The notes below the pieces were generated by a model, which searched no databases, was not told the DNA's origin, and saw only the letters and a program-made list of their open reading frames with translations. A stretch of 64,000 nucleotides of DNA from Sphingobium sp. Z007 (GTDB lineage: Bacteria; Pseudomonadota; Alphaproteobacteria; Sphingomonadales; Sphingomonadaceae), in the NCBI RefSeq assembly GCF_900013425.1, contig NZ_FBXK01000005.1:1178001-1242000 (forward strand). Reading direction: 5' to 3'. The position numbers were made by a program, and so were the translations under genes. Below are positions 51,255 to 59,005 of this stretch, piece after piece. The stretch's first letter is position 1. Each line of letters begins with the position of its first letter.

Positions 51255-51358
51255 AAGCGTCAGCAGGTTTGCTGACCGGCACTCCGTTCAGGACTCGCCC
51301 ACTCACAACAGCAGGACTCGCTTTCGCCCTCCTCTGAACTCAAAATCAGAGGTGAATA

Positions 51359-52606
51359 GTGAACGAGAATATCCAGAAGCTGTTTGACGAACTGGCGACC
51401 AAGGCCAATTCAGCAGACGCAGTAACCAAGGCAGAGGTCCAGACCCTCTATGCCGAAATCAAATCCCTACAGGACAAGCAGGCCGATCAGGAAGCGCAGA
51501 TTGAAGCGCAGAACGAGTTGCTGGCGCGCAAGTCCGCCACCAAGTCCCAGACTGTTGATGCAACCGACGACCTGCGCGCTGCTAAGTTCGCATTCGTAAA
51601 GGGCCGTCACGCTGTCACCGACGGTGACATTAAGGCCGATGAATTCAGCCGCACGGTCAACGTAGAAGGTGGCCACACCATCCCTACCCACTTCGACAGC
51701 GAGATCACTCGCGCTTTGTCGAAGGCAAGCCCAATCCGAGCACTGGCGCGCGTCCTTTCCGTTTCTGGCAATTTGGAACGCATCATCAAGGTCAAGACCT
51801 CTGGTGCTGCCGTCACCAAGGCTGAAAAGGCGGCCTATGAACTGAACACCGTCGATACCTTCGCCAAGCTGCGTTGGGGTTTCGCCGATGTTACCGATCA
51901 GCAGCGCCACACCGCATGGGTTTCGGACGAGCCTGAGAGCGTTCTGAATCTCGCGCAGGAACTACAGGACAGCATGGTCCTGAACATCTCCGAAAAGGAG
52001 AGCGACCAGTTCCTCAACGGCACCACCCAGAACAACGTTGAAGACGTTGCTGGCGTGACCTCCACCCGCATGGGCCTGCTGGCACAGACCCTATCTACGG
52101 GCACCGTCAACAAGTTCACCGATAACTTCGGCGTTCTGGCGAAGGTCGAGGCACCTGCCGTGAACGGTGACGGCACCGGCGCGCTGAGCGACGCCGTTCT
52201 GGTCCTGCGTTCGACCCTTCACAGCAACTACCTCGCTGGTGCTGTTCTCGTCATCTCGTCCGACTTTGAACTCAAGGTCATGCAGGAGAAGGATAAGAAT
52301 GGCCGTCCAGTGTGGGCACCTGCCGATGCGTCGATCTCCGGCCTGCCCGGCGGAACCATTTATGGCGTCCGCTATGTCGTGGACGACATGATGCCAACGG
52401 TCGCGGAATCCGTTGCCGGTGCGAAGCCTGCTGCGATCCTCGCGGACTTCAAGAAGGCATACACCATCGCGGATTATGGCACGATGAAGTGGGTTGTTGA
52501 CCCAATCACCGAACCGCAGTTTGTGAAGTATAGCGCACGTCGCCGCACTGGTGCAGCGATTGTTGACTATAAGGCGATCCGCGCTCTGGTCCTGACCGCC
52601 GCCTAA
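51359..52606 (+). CDS. Major capsid protein (HK97 fold)
   Basis: A 415-residue capsid precursor. The first 70 or so residues form a coiled-coil delta/scaffolding domain (EIKSLQDKQADQEAQIEAQN). The HK97 fold follows, with GGHTIPTHFDSEITRALSKA, SESDQFLNGTTQNN-like E-loop region (in the protein: EKESDQFLNGTTQNNVEDV) and, near the end, IADYGTMKWVVDPITEPQFV. The start is GTG at 51359 after AGAGGTG. The protease encoded upstream would remove the delta domain. Confidence 0.94.
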   Translation: MNENIQKLFDELATKANSADAVTKAEVQTLYAEIKSLQDKQADQEAQIEAQNELLARKSATKSQTVDATDDLRAAKFAFVKGRHAVTDGDIKADEFSRTVNVEGGHTIPTHFDSEITRALSKASPIRALARVLSVSGNLERIIKVKTSGAAVTKAEKAAYELNTVDTFAKLRWGFADVTDQQRHTAWVSDEPESVLNLAQELQDSMVLNISEKESDQFLNGTTQNNVEDVAGVTSTRMGLLAQTLSTGTVNKFTDNFGVLAKVEAPAVNGDGTGALSDAVLVLRSTLHSNYLAGAVLVISSDFELKVMQEKDKNGRPVWAPADASISGLPGGTIYGVRYVVDDMMPTVAESVAGAKPAAILADFKKAYTIADYGTMKWVVDPITEPQFVKYSARRRTGAAIVDYKAIRALVLTAA

Positions 52607-52655
52607 ATCGCATCCCATCATTCAGAGGTGGCTCGGTCTTGCGACCGAGCCATCG

Positions 52656-53192
52656 TCAATGCAGAAGGTGTTGCTTTGAAGTCTTCGGAGAGAAATCTCC
52701 GTTTTCAAACGACCATACCTGCCCAAATAACTTATGATACCAGCTGACGCGAGCAGGCGCATCATTATAGCCCATTTGCTCGGTTGTTCGATTCCAACAA
52801 TCGGCTTCAAGCGCCCGCATTTCACTCACACAGCTACTATCTAATTCGGTTTGAGCGTGCATCCATTCTCCGATTTGTGCTTCTGTTGGATGCTCATTCT
52901 GTCGGATATTCAGAAGCAATTTGCTCCATTCTCTTAGCCACATTTTATGTTCGGCTGCGGCGGCATCAATACGAAATACCGATTGGATCAGCGTCAGAGC
53001 GGTAATAATCAAAGTGGCCCATTTTGCGAAAATGGTATTGGGATCACCTATCAAACTAGCAAAGGCTGCCGCTCCGCCGATCAATGACGTGAGCGTCATC
53101 AGCTGGCTTGTTCTATCCAGAAATGAGGCTCTTCGGCGGTGATACCTTACAGATAACTCAGCCCGGAATTGCATTTCATCTCTGACATCCAT
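52656..53192 (-). CDS. Two-helix membrane protein (SLATT-like), downstream of the uS17 homologue
   Basis: A 178-residue membrane protein. A basic N-terminal helix (RAELSVRYHRRRASFLDRTS) is followed by two close transmembrane helices (LMTLTSLIGGAAAFASLIG and WATLIITALTLIQSVFRI) and a long cytoplasmic helical part rich in Trp and Glu. This is the layout of SLATT-type effectors, though family membership is not certain. It lies 3 bases after the stop of the uS17-like gene on the same strand, so the two form an operon opposite to the late genes. The C-terminal region probably contacts a partner. Confidence 0.75.
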   Translation of the reverse strand: MDVRDEMQFRAELSVRYHRRRASFLDRTSQLMTLTSLIGGAAAFASLIGDPNTIFAKWATLIITALTLIQSVFRIDAAAAEHKMWLREWSKLLLNIRQNEHPTEAQIGEWMHAQTELDSSCVSEMRALEADCWNRTTEQMGYNDAPARVSWYHKLFGQVWSFENGDFSPKTSKQHLLH

Positions 53193-53195
53193 AAT

Positions 53196-53543
53196 CTATC
53201 GCCTTCCTGCTATAGATGTTCTAGATGGAGATGGATCATCTCCGTCAGGTGGAGTTCGCTCTCTCAGTGGCCTTGGGATACCGGTATCTTTATCTCGAGG
53301 AATTCGGTGTGGAGTTACTGCAACCACTTTCCAAGTCTTCAACTTGGAAATGGGAGCAACTTCTTCGATAGTAACAGTCTGACCTTCAACGTATTCGTTG
53401 CGTTCGTCATGCGCGTGATATTTTTTGGACCGTCTGATGATCTTGCCATAGAGGGCGTGCTTCACCTTACGTTCGACCAGCACGACCACGGTCTTGTCGC
53501 CCTTATCGGACACAACTGTTCCGGTCAGAACGCGACGCGGCAT
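53196..53543 (-). CDS. Prophage-encoded ribosomal protein uS17 homologue with C-terminal extension
   Basis: A 115-residue protein. Residues 1-73 are a complete uS17 sequence ([56 protein letters not shown]). uS17 is an OB-fold protein that binds the 16S rRNA 5' domain early in 30S assembly. The host gene normally sits in the rpmC-rpsQ-rplN cluster; none of those genes is here. After KTWKVV comes an unrelated 40-residue Pro/Arg/Asp-rich tail from visibly AT-richer DNA. The reading frame and ribosome binding site (GGAGG) are intact. It lies between capsid and connector genes, on the opposite strand. Confidence 0.93.
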   Translation of the reverse strand: MPRRVLTGTVVSDKGDKTVVVLVERKVKHALYGKIIRRSKKYHAHDERNEYVEGQTVTIEEVAPISKLKTWKVVAVTPHRIPRDKDTGIPRPLRERTPPDGDDPSPSRTSIAGRR

Positions 53544-53658
53544 TGAGAACCTCCAAAAATACCTTGCGCCCCTTAACTCATTTTACACGTCCAATCAAAC
53601 TACCAGCGAATTATTAATACATTCGCGCGGCCCATGATCTCTTAAACCGACTAAGCGA

Positions 53659-53665
53659 ATAAATA
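53659..53665 (+). promoter_or_regulatory. ATAAATA late element before the connector gene
   Basis: An exact heptamer 29 bases before the ATG. A weak stem GCTGCG/CGCGGC follows it. Confidence 0.55.
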
Positions 53666-53694
53666 GCTGCGAACACTCGAATAGAGGGCGCGGC

Positions 53695-54294
53695 ATGGGA
53701 TTGAAAATAACAGGGGCAACGGCAAATAGCTGGCAGACCATCGTTCAGGCGAACCAGTTCCTGACCGATTTCGTCCACCCGCTGCTGGGCATCAGCCCGG
53801 AACTAAGCGACGGTGACGAACCCTACCTGATCGAGTCCGCGAAAGAGATTTCGCGTATGTGGTCATTCAAGGGCCAGCCGGTCGATGCGCTCCAGCCATT
53901 GGCATGGCCACGCAAGGGTGTGGTGCTGGAAGGCAAAATGCCCGGCTCAGATTGGTATGCGCGCACATTTCCCAATCTCGATCCCTGCTTTGAAGAATAT
54001 GCGTGCTTCATTCATTTCGAGAACCCCGGCCTGTCCAACGTCCCGGTTCTGCTGCCAGAAGATCTAATCCCAACAGAGGTGCTGGAAGCACAGGCGATCC
54101 TAGCAGCCTTCAAGGTCCGCAACATCACGCTTTGGCAGGACAATGCGTTCAACGCATCGGAATTGAAGTTGGACGGCGTGGGCACGATCAAGCCTGCCAA
54201 CGCTGTTGCGGCGGCAGATGCCGTATTCATGCGCCTAGCGCGTTGGGGTTCGTTCAAGGGAACGTCGATCGTGCGTCCTGGCGGTGCGCGATAA
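53695..54294 (+). CDS. Head-tail connector protein (DnaT-like family)
   Basis: A 199-residue protein of the family annotated as DnaT-like in siphoviruses, placed where the first head-tail connector (HK97 gp6-like adaptor) is expected. Features are ANQFLTDFVHPLLGISPELS, ALQPLAWPRKGVVLEG, DLIPTEVLEAQAILAAFKVR and a C-terminal FMRLARWGSF. It resumes the plus-strand late operon after the uS17 cargo. The stop codon overlaps the next start (TAATG). Confidence 0.8.
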   Translation: MGLKITGATANSWQTIVQANQFLTDFVHPLLGISPELSDGDEPYLIESAKEISRMWSFKGQPVDALQPLAWPRKGVVLEGKMPGSDWYARTFPNLDPCFEEYACFIHFENPGLSNVPVLLPEDLIPTEVLEAQAILAAFKVRNITLWQDNAFNASELKLDGVGTIKPANAVAAADAVFMRLARWGSFKGTSIVRPGGAR

Positions 54295-54644
54295 TGGCGA
54301 CCATCTACGAGAATTTCGCGAGCGCGGTCACGACGCTATATGCTGGGCCGCTGGGTGGCACCTTCATCCTTCGTCGCACCTCAGGCGGTGGCTATGATGC
54401 CAACGGCGAGATCGTGCCGGTCACTACTCGCGACCTTCGCGTTCGTGGCATCGTGAAGGAAAAGGAGTTCTGGAACAATGGCGCGCTGCTAGGCAGCCGC
54501 ACCGTCGCCCTGCTCGACAATAAGCATGAGCCATTCCCAGATGATCTGCTGCTCGTGGGCCAGACCACCTATACCGTCGATACCGCCAAGGCCGTCGCGC
54601 CCAACGGCGTTACAGTCATCCGATACGAAGCGGTGCTGAAATAA
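54294..54644 (+). CDS. Head closure / neck protein
   Basis: A 116-residue beta-rich protein in the position of a head-closure (stopper) protein. MATIYENFASAVTTLYAGPL starts it, and VRGIVKEKEFWNNGALLGSR and TYTVDTAKAVAPNGVTVIRY follow. The start is the ATG at 54294 overlapping the previous stop; frames open further upstream only shadow the connector gene. Assignment is mainly from gene order. Confidence 0.7.
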   Translation: MATIYENFASAVTTLYAGPLGGTFILRRTSGGGYDANGEIVPVTTRDLRVRGIVKEKEFWNNGALLGSRTVALLDNKHEPFPDDLLLVGQTTYTVDTAKAVAPNGVTVIRYEAVLK

Positions 54645-55045
54645 TGGCGCGCTCCGGCATCACCAACATGGGCGAAATCTCCAAGAGCCTCGCGGACGCG
54701 AAGCGCAAGGCCATCGCTCACGCGGAACGAGTGAACCGCAATCTGGCCAATGCTGTCTTGCAAGGGGTCGTAGAGGGCACACCAGAGGACACTAGCGTCA
54801 CGGTCGGTGACTGGCAGGTGGGCGTTAACAGCGTGCCACAGGGCACCCTTGATAGTGCTGATCCTGCGGGCGCCCGCGCACTTGCTCGCGGCCAGTCCGA
54901 GATTGCCACTGCAAAGCTGGGCGGCACCATCAACATCGTGAACAATCAGCCGCACGTTGATGGTTTGAATGCTGGCAACGCCGTAACCAAACCCGCTGGT
55001 TGGGTGGAGCGCAGCATTGATGCCGCGAAGGCAGGGCTTCGCTGA
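54644..55045 (+). CDS. HK97 gp10-like tail completion protein
   Basis: A 133-residue protein with the long N-terminal helix (ISKSLADAKRKAIAHAERVN) and the strand pattern TPEDTSVTVGDWQVGVN ... GTINIVNNQPHVDGLNAG ending in WVERSIDAAKAGL, as in gp10-like neck/tail completion proteins. It overlaps both neighbours by one base. Confidence 0.8.
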   Translation: MARSGITNMGEISKSLADAKRKAIAHAERVNRNLANAVLQGVVEGTPEDTSVTVGDWQVGVNSVPQGTLDSADPAGARALARGQSEIATAKLGGTINIVNNQPHVDGLNAGNAVTKPAGWVERSIDAAKAGLR

Positions 55046-55455
55046 TGGGCCATTCCACCGATGTTGACCTGCTGCGAAAGCGCATGATCGCGCAATGGAC
55101 CGACAAGTCGGCTCCTTTGCTCCATGACAATGCGAAAGCAGGGACAGCCCCGCCGCCGAGATTCATTCGTTTTGCTGTTCGCCCCGGCACCGAGACAAAA
55201 GCCAATTTGGGCAATGCCCGCCATAGGGTCGTCCGTGAAGGTCGCGTGTGGGTTCATGTCGCGATCCCCATTGGTGAAGCCGATGCGAACGCATGGGCGC
55301 TGGTGGACAAGGTGACCACCATCTTCGCCAATTGGAGCACCCCCGACGGCGCACTTCGTGGCGGGGCTATCACGACCGATGTTGTTGCCAGCGCAACCCA
55401 TTACATGATTGCCGTCAAGGTCTTTTACAGAAGCAGCCGTATTGAGGACGCTTGA
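55045..55455 (+). CDS. Tail terminator protein
   Basis: A 136-residue protein in the tail-terminator position. It has the alpha/beta pattern of the family: LLRKRMIAQWTDKSAPLLHD, PPRFIRFAVRPGTE, VWVHVAIPIGEADANAWALV and a closing strand ATHYMIAVKVFYRS. It would cap the tail tube and join it to the head. The assignment rests on order plus a moderate family resemblance. Confidence 0.72.
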   Translation: MGHSTDVDLLRKRMIAQWTDKSAPLLHDNAKAGTAPPPRFIRFAVRPGTETKANLGNARHRVVREGRVWVHVAIPIGEADANAWALVDKVTTIFANWSTPDGALRGGAITTDVVASATHYMIAVKVFYRSSRIEDA

Positions 55456-55573
55456 GGCCAAAAACAGCAGTTGCAAAATGCTAACAACAAGCCGTTCACT
55501 GCGGCGTTAGGCTTCGCCACGATAGACCGCCGGATCATATGCCATCCAACGGCTTGATCTAAGTCGAATGAAA

Positions 55574-56917
55574 CTAGGGGTTTTGTAGAGCGCGCTGCTC
55601 AGCGAGCTTTAGCCATTTGGCGATTTCAGAATCAAACCACTCATGGTTAGCCCAGCAATTCACGGGGATAAACGCATCAACGCGGGAAAGCAGCGTCCGC
55701 GTGTCAGCATCATAAATCTGTAGCTCTCCATTGCCCAAATAATCGAGCTGAAACCTCCGTAATTCGACGATGTTGCGCGCGGCGCGAGCGGACCCGTCAT
55801 CCCGAACCTGCAGCCCGCGGGTGAAATCAAACACAAGCCGTTCGCTGTCGAAGTGTAGCTCAAACTCGAACTGAATGAGGCTATCAGGGGAGCGGCAGAG
55901 CAGCTTCAACGCCGCTTCCGCGACATCGGCGGCGACGGGAACCATGCCACGCAGCGCAGCGAACGGTTCACTCCGGCGCAACTCGATATCCAGCAGTGGC
56001 ACATCAACTGTGCCGCTGATATCGTCCCATGGCCCCTCCATGATTTGTGCCATGAGGCCTGGAGGTATGATGTCGCGAAAACCAGCAAGCTCGTAGAGGT
56101 GTGAACGGTAGATCGACGACGGTGTCATAATGCCAAGAATTTCCTCAACCGCGCGTTCGGCTAGACCCTGAATGAGGGGCAGTTCTTCATAGAGTTCCCG
56201 CACTACGCTATAGTCGTCAGGATCCATAATCGGCTGCTCTGCCGCATGCGCTATCGCTTGCCGCCGAGCACGCTGAATATGTGCACCGACATCGTCGATG
56301 CCGCGCGCCCTGACCTTGGCCAACGCCTCCTTGGCTTGCCCCTCCAGCTTATCGAATGCATCAGTGATCCAAGCGCCCCGCACGCGGCCGTTTGGCAACG
56401 TCGCTTCAAGCACGCGATAGAAGGTCAGAAATGAATATGCCGAATGGTCGAGTCCGCGAGCCTCACGCATAAGCGCGAGTGCGAGCTGCCCCTGTGCATC
56501 CGGTTCCGGCAGATCACGCACAACAAAGTCGGCGATGAGCGCGTAACCGCCAATTCCTCTGCCAGATGATAGAAATGGCATACTACCGCCGCCAAAACCG
56601 CTGACCCTGATTCCATAACCCTGCGACCAAGACAGCGCACTCAGGAACCGCATCATCTTCGTTCGATGCTCGTTAGTCGCACTCTGCTCCACACGCATAG
56701 CAACCGCAGGACTTGAATCCTGCGTCGGGGGAATGATCCAAAAATCCTGCTCTAGATAGACGACTTTATGCGTTTCAACCGGCAACGGCATTCCGGTTGC
56801 CAGCGTCGCGACGATCCAATGTCCCCGCTTCGCCAGCTCACCTACAATAAGCGACGCGCGATCCGGTAGCTGAAGTTGCCATGGCGGCGGCGCGGTCGTG
56901 TCTGCCGGTTCACTCAT
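55574..56917 (-). CDS. Cargo (moron) protein, MauJ/HEPN-like
   Basis: A 447-residue soluble protein on the strand opposite to the late genes. The N-terminal half resembles proteins annotated as MauJ (RFLSALSWSQGYGIRVSGFG; YSFLTFYRVLEATLPNGRVR). A helical section holds RRQAIAHAAEQP, which fits the RX4-6H catalytic motif of HEPN ribonucleases. The C-terminal half (PFAALRGMVPVAADVAEAAL, FDSERLVFDFTRGLQVRDDG) is unrecognised. The start MSEPADTTAPP at 56917 is chosen over an in-frame ATG 41 codons earlier. It lies between tail terminator and tail tube and may be a defence or exclusion gene; this is inference. Confidence 0.72.
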   Translation of the reverse strand: MSEPADTTAPPPWQLQLPDRASLIVGELAKRGHWIVATLATGMPLPVETHKVVYLEQDFWIIPPTQDSSPAVAMRVEQSATNEHRTKMMRFLSALSWSQGYGIRVSGFGGGSMPFLSSGRGIGGYALIADFVVRDLPEPDAQGQLALALMREARGLDHSAYSFLTFYRVLEATLPNGRVRGAWITDAFDKLEGQAKEALAKVRARGIDDVGAHIQRARRQAIAHAAEQPIMDPDDYSVVRELYEELPLIQGLAERAVEEILGIMTPSSIYRSHLYELAGFRDIIPPGLMAQIMEGPWDDISGTVDVPLLDIELRRSEPFAALRGMVPVAADVAEAALKLLCRSPDSLIQFEFELHFDSERLVFDFTRGLQVRDDGSARAARNIVELRRFQLDYLGNGELQIYDADTRTLLSRVDAFIPVNCWANHEWFDSEIAKWLKLAEQRALQNP

Positions 56918-57038
56918 AGCCAGACGATAGCGGACAATGCCCGGCGCTGCCACCGAACGAACGGCTGCTAACAGAAATACGGTCTTACAGGCGAACTGTC
57001 TGCTTTCCTCGCATCGAGTCCTGATCCCATACCTCCGC

Positions 57039-57045
57039 ATAAATA
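57039..57045 (+). promoter_or_regulatory. ATAAATA late element and stem-loop before the tail tube gene
   Basis: An exact heptamer is followed by AGGCC/GGCCT with loop AACGC at 57051-57065; the tail tube ATG is 46 bases downstream. Confidence 0.6.
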
Positions 57046-57091
57046 GGCGGAGGCCAACGCGGCCTAGAATATAATAATAGGAGGCCGCTCG

Positions 57092-58030
57092 ATGGCGATT
57101 AATCCATCAGATACCGAATTTGCGATTGTGAAGGAAGCCGTTGCCGGGACTACGCCAGCGACTCCTGCCTTCGTCCGTCTTGAAACCATTGTTGGTTCCA
57201 ACCTCAACGCAACTGCTGACCCAATCGTTAGTGCAACCCGACGCAAGGGCCGCACCAATGCCGGTCAGCGCCTCGTCAATCCTCGCGTTGAAGGCACTCT
57301 CAATACAGAATTCACCGCCGACGATGCGGCAACTGACCTACTTCTGGAAAGCGCCTTTTCGGGCACCTTCGATGAGGACGGCTTGCTCAAAGCGGGCACG
57401 ACCGAAACCGATCTGACCTTTGAACGAAAGTGGATCGACGGTGCTACGAATATGTTCACCCGCTACTTCGGCTGTCAGGTTTCGGAGTTCACGTTGACCG
57501 CTGAGTTTGGTGGCATCGTAACAGCAGACTTCACGATTCTCGGTCGCGGTCGCGCTACCCCATCGAACAATGCCATTCCTGGCGCTACCTATGCGGACGC
57601 ATCGACGGCCCCCAAGTTCGCTGGTCCTGACGTGAAGAACATCAACATCGGTGGCCTGGGTGAAGTTGATTATTCGACCCTGACGCTAACGGTCACGCAG
57701 GATCGCGCGACGCAGGGCAAGCTAGGATCGGCCTTTGCCCGTGGCATCGGCACCGCCGGTAAGAGCATCGAACTGGTCGCCCTGCTTTACCGCAAAGACT
57801 TTGGCCCTGAAAACCTGATCCAGAATGGTATCGAGAACCCAGCCGTCAGCATCCAGTTTGACATCGAGTTCAACGGCGCAGGCTACAGGATCATCATTCC
57901 TGCTGCTCAGCCGTCCTTCCCTGAGGATAGCGAAGATGGCGCGAACCAGATGGTCAGTGTGACCTTCTCGCCGCTCGGCGATTCCGTGTCGGGCACGGAC
58001 ATCATGATCCAGAAGTTGCCAGCCGCCTAA
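57092..58030 (+). CDS. Major tail tube protein
   Basis: A 312-residue beta-rich tail tube protein. The pattern VSATRRKGRTNAGQRLVNPR with VEGTLNTEFTADDAATDLLL and ENPAVSIQFDIEFNGAGYRI matches the lambda gpV-like tail tube superfamily in siphoviruses. A strong GGAGG precedes the ATG. The C-terminal strand (NQMVSVTFSPLGDSVSGTDI) is typical. It is followed by the tail chaperones. Confidence 0.88.
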   Translation: MAINPSDTEFAIVKEAVAGTTPATPAFVRLETIVGSNLNATADPIVSATRRKGRTNAGQRLVNPRVEGTLNTEFTADDAATDLLLESAFSGTFDEDGLLKAGTTETDLTFERKWIDGATNMFTRYFGCQVSEFTLTAEFGGIVTADFTILGRGRATPSNNAIPGATYADASTAPKFAGPDVKNINIGGLGEVDYSTLTLTVTQDRATQGKLGSAFARGIGTAGKSIELVALLYRKDFGPENLIQNGIENPAVSIQFDIEFNGAGYRIIIPAAQPSFPEDSEDGANQMVSVTFSPLGDSVSGTDIMIQKLPAA

Positions 58031-58099
58031 TCAGCGAGCAGCTTCTATGGGGCGGTGGTTTTCAGGTTCCACCGCCCCAACCCTTGACTGAGCCTCAGC

Positions 58100-58106
58100 A
58101 TAAATA
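58100..58106 (+). promoter_or_regulatory. ATAAATA late element and stem-loop before the tail chaperone gene
   Basis: An exact heptamer is followed by GCAGC/GCTGC with loop AGGAC at 58111-58125; the ATG is 42 bases downstream. Confidence 0.6.
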
Positions 58107-58148
58107 CTCGGCAGCAGGACGCTGCATGATAAAAACCTGAGGTGTTAC

Positions 58149-58580
58149 ATGGAATTTGATTTTGACCTTCCAAGCGTGTCTGACGATGAAGTCCGCGAGA
58201 TTGAAGTTATCAAGGGTGGCAAGAGCTATGGCGTTTTTCACGTCAAGCATCAGTTCGTAAACTCGCCAAAGTGGCTGCTGGAATGGAAGCGCGCCACTGC
58301 CAAGCTGAGCAAGCGCGAGAGGTCACGCATTGATGATCCCCAGACAGAAGAGGACGTGATGCTGCGCCGTGGTGTCGTAATCCGCATGTTCGTGGAGAAT
58401 TACGTCACCAAGAGTGCTGGTATCCCCGTGAAGGATAATGTGTGGAAGCACACGACCGCGAACCTCGTCGCGTTTCTCTCTGACCAGCGCGCATACTGGA
58501 TTTTTCAGGAATTGGACGAGTTCAGTTCCGAGGAAAGCAATTTCCAGACGGAAGCCCTTGAGGAAGCCAAAAAAAACTAA
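58149..58580 (+). CDS. Tail assembly chaperone, upstream (G-type) product
   Basis: A 143-residue acidic protein (DFDLPSVSDDEVREIEVIKG, VEDFVTKSAGIPVKDN-like segment) in the canonical chaperone position between tail tube and tape measure. It ends in a poly-A run that encodes Lys-Lys-Asn followed by TAA. The run contains a -1 slippery site, so a fraction of ribosomes should extend into the next frame, as with lambda G/GT. It binds the tape measure protein during tail assembly. Confidence 0.85.
   Translation: MEFDFDLPSVSDDEVREIEVIKGGKSYGVFHVKHQFVNSPKWLLEWKRATAKLSKRERSRIDDPQTEEDVMLRRGVVIRMFVENYVTKSAGIPVKDNVWKHTTANLVAFLSDQRAYWIFQELDEFSSEESNFQTEALEEAKKN
58571..58577 (+). other. Programmed -1 frameshift site (A AAA AAC)
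   Basis: The heptamer A-AAA-AAC is in the zero frame of the upstream chaperone, three bases before its TAA. Slipping one base back continues into the open frame to 58954 without a stop. Position and frame are those expected of siphovirus tail chaperones. Confidence 0.88.
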
Positions 58581-58954
58581 CTGACTATCTTCGCTGGCAG
58601 CTTTCTCCCGATTTCGCCCGAATCGAGCGATTGGAGAAAGAGGCCAGCGCCGCCATCAAGGCAGGCCGCTATGAGCATTCCTCCGTCATCGAATTGGCCG
58701 AGGCTCAGTCCAAACAACCTACCCTCCCCCAGCACTGTGAATTCTACTGGAATGCCTTTCTGGTAATAGGAACGATGCGCGACGTTGGGCTGGCCGCAAG
58801 CAAGCTGCGCTGGGACGACACCATGAAATATGCGGACAGGTATCGCCTGACACTACATGAATCAGAAATGCTCTGGTCAGTCATTCGAGCTATGGACGCG
58901 GTAGTTCTATCAGCAGTCAAGGACGACAAGTCCAAGGGCAAGAACCAGCCCTGA
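58577..58954 (+). CDS. Tail assembly chaperone, downstream (T) frame reached by frameshift
   Basis: A 125-codon extension read after the -1 shift, starting LTDYLRWQLSPDFARIERLE and continuing through CEFYWNAFLVIGTMRDVGLA. No convincing start codon or ribosome binding site opens it independently; a TTG at 58631 lies inside it. The fused product would be about 268 residues. Helical and acidic/basic alternation agree with a tape-measure-binding extension. Confidence 0.82.
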   Translation, partial: LTDYLRWQLSPDFARIERLEKEASAAIKAGRYEHSSVIELAEAQSKQPTLPQHCEFYWNAFLVIGTMRDVGLAASKLRWDDTMKYADRYRLTLHESEMLWSVIRAMDAVVLSAVKDDKSKGKNQP

Positions 58955-58965
58955 CAGACTGCCCG

Positions 58966-58972
58966 ATAAATA
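58966..58972 (+). promoter_or_regulatory. ATAAATA late element and stem-loop before the tape measure gene
   Basis: An exact heptamer whose last bases begin an 8-bp stem (ATAAGCAG at 58970, CTGCTTAT at 58995) ending 3 bases before the ATG. Confidence 0.6.
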
Positions 58973-59005
58973 AGCAGACCCCACAATGCGGAGACTGCTT
59001 ATTCG

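Noticed and set aside
52656..53192. Membrane protein as part of the CBASS operon
   Set aside because: It is 6.5 kb from the CD-NTase and co-oriented directly with the uS17 gene instead.
53196..53543. uS17 gene as part of a displaced host ribosomal operon
   Set aside because: No rpmC, rplN, rplX or other spc/S10 genes are adjacent; both flanks are phage structural genes.
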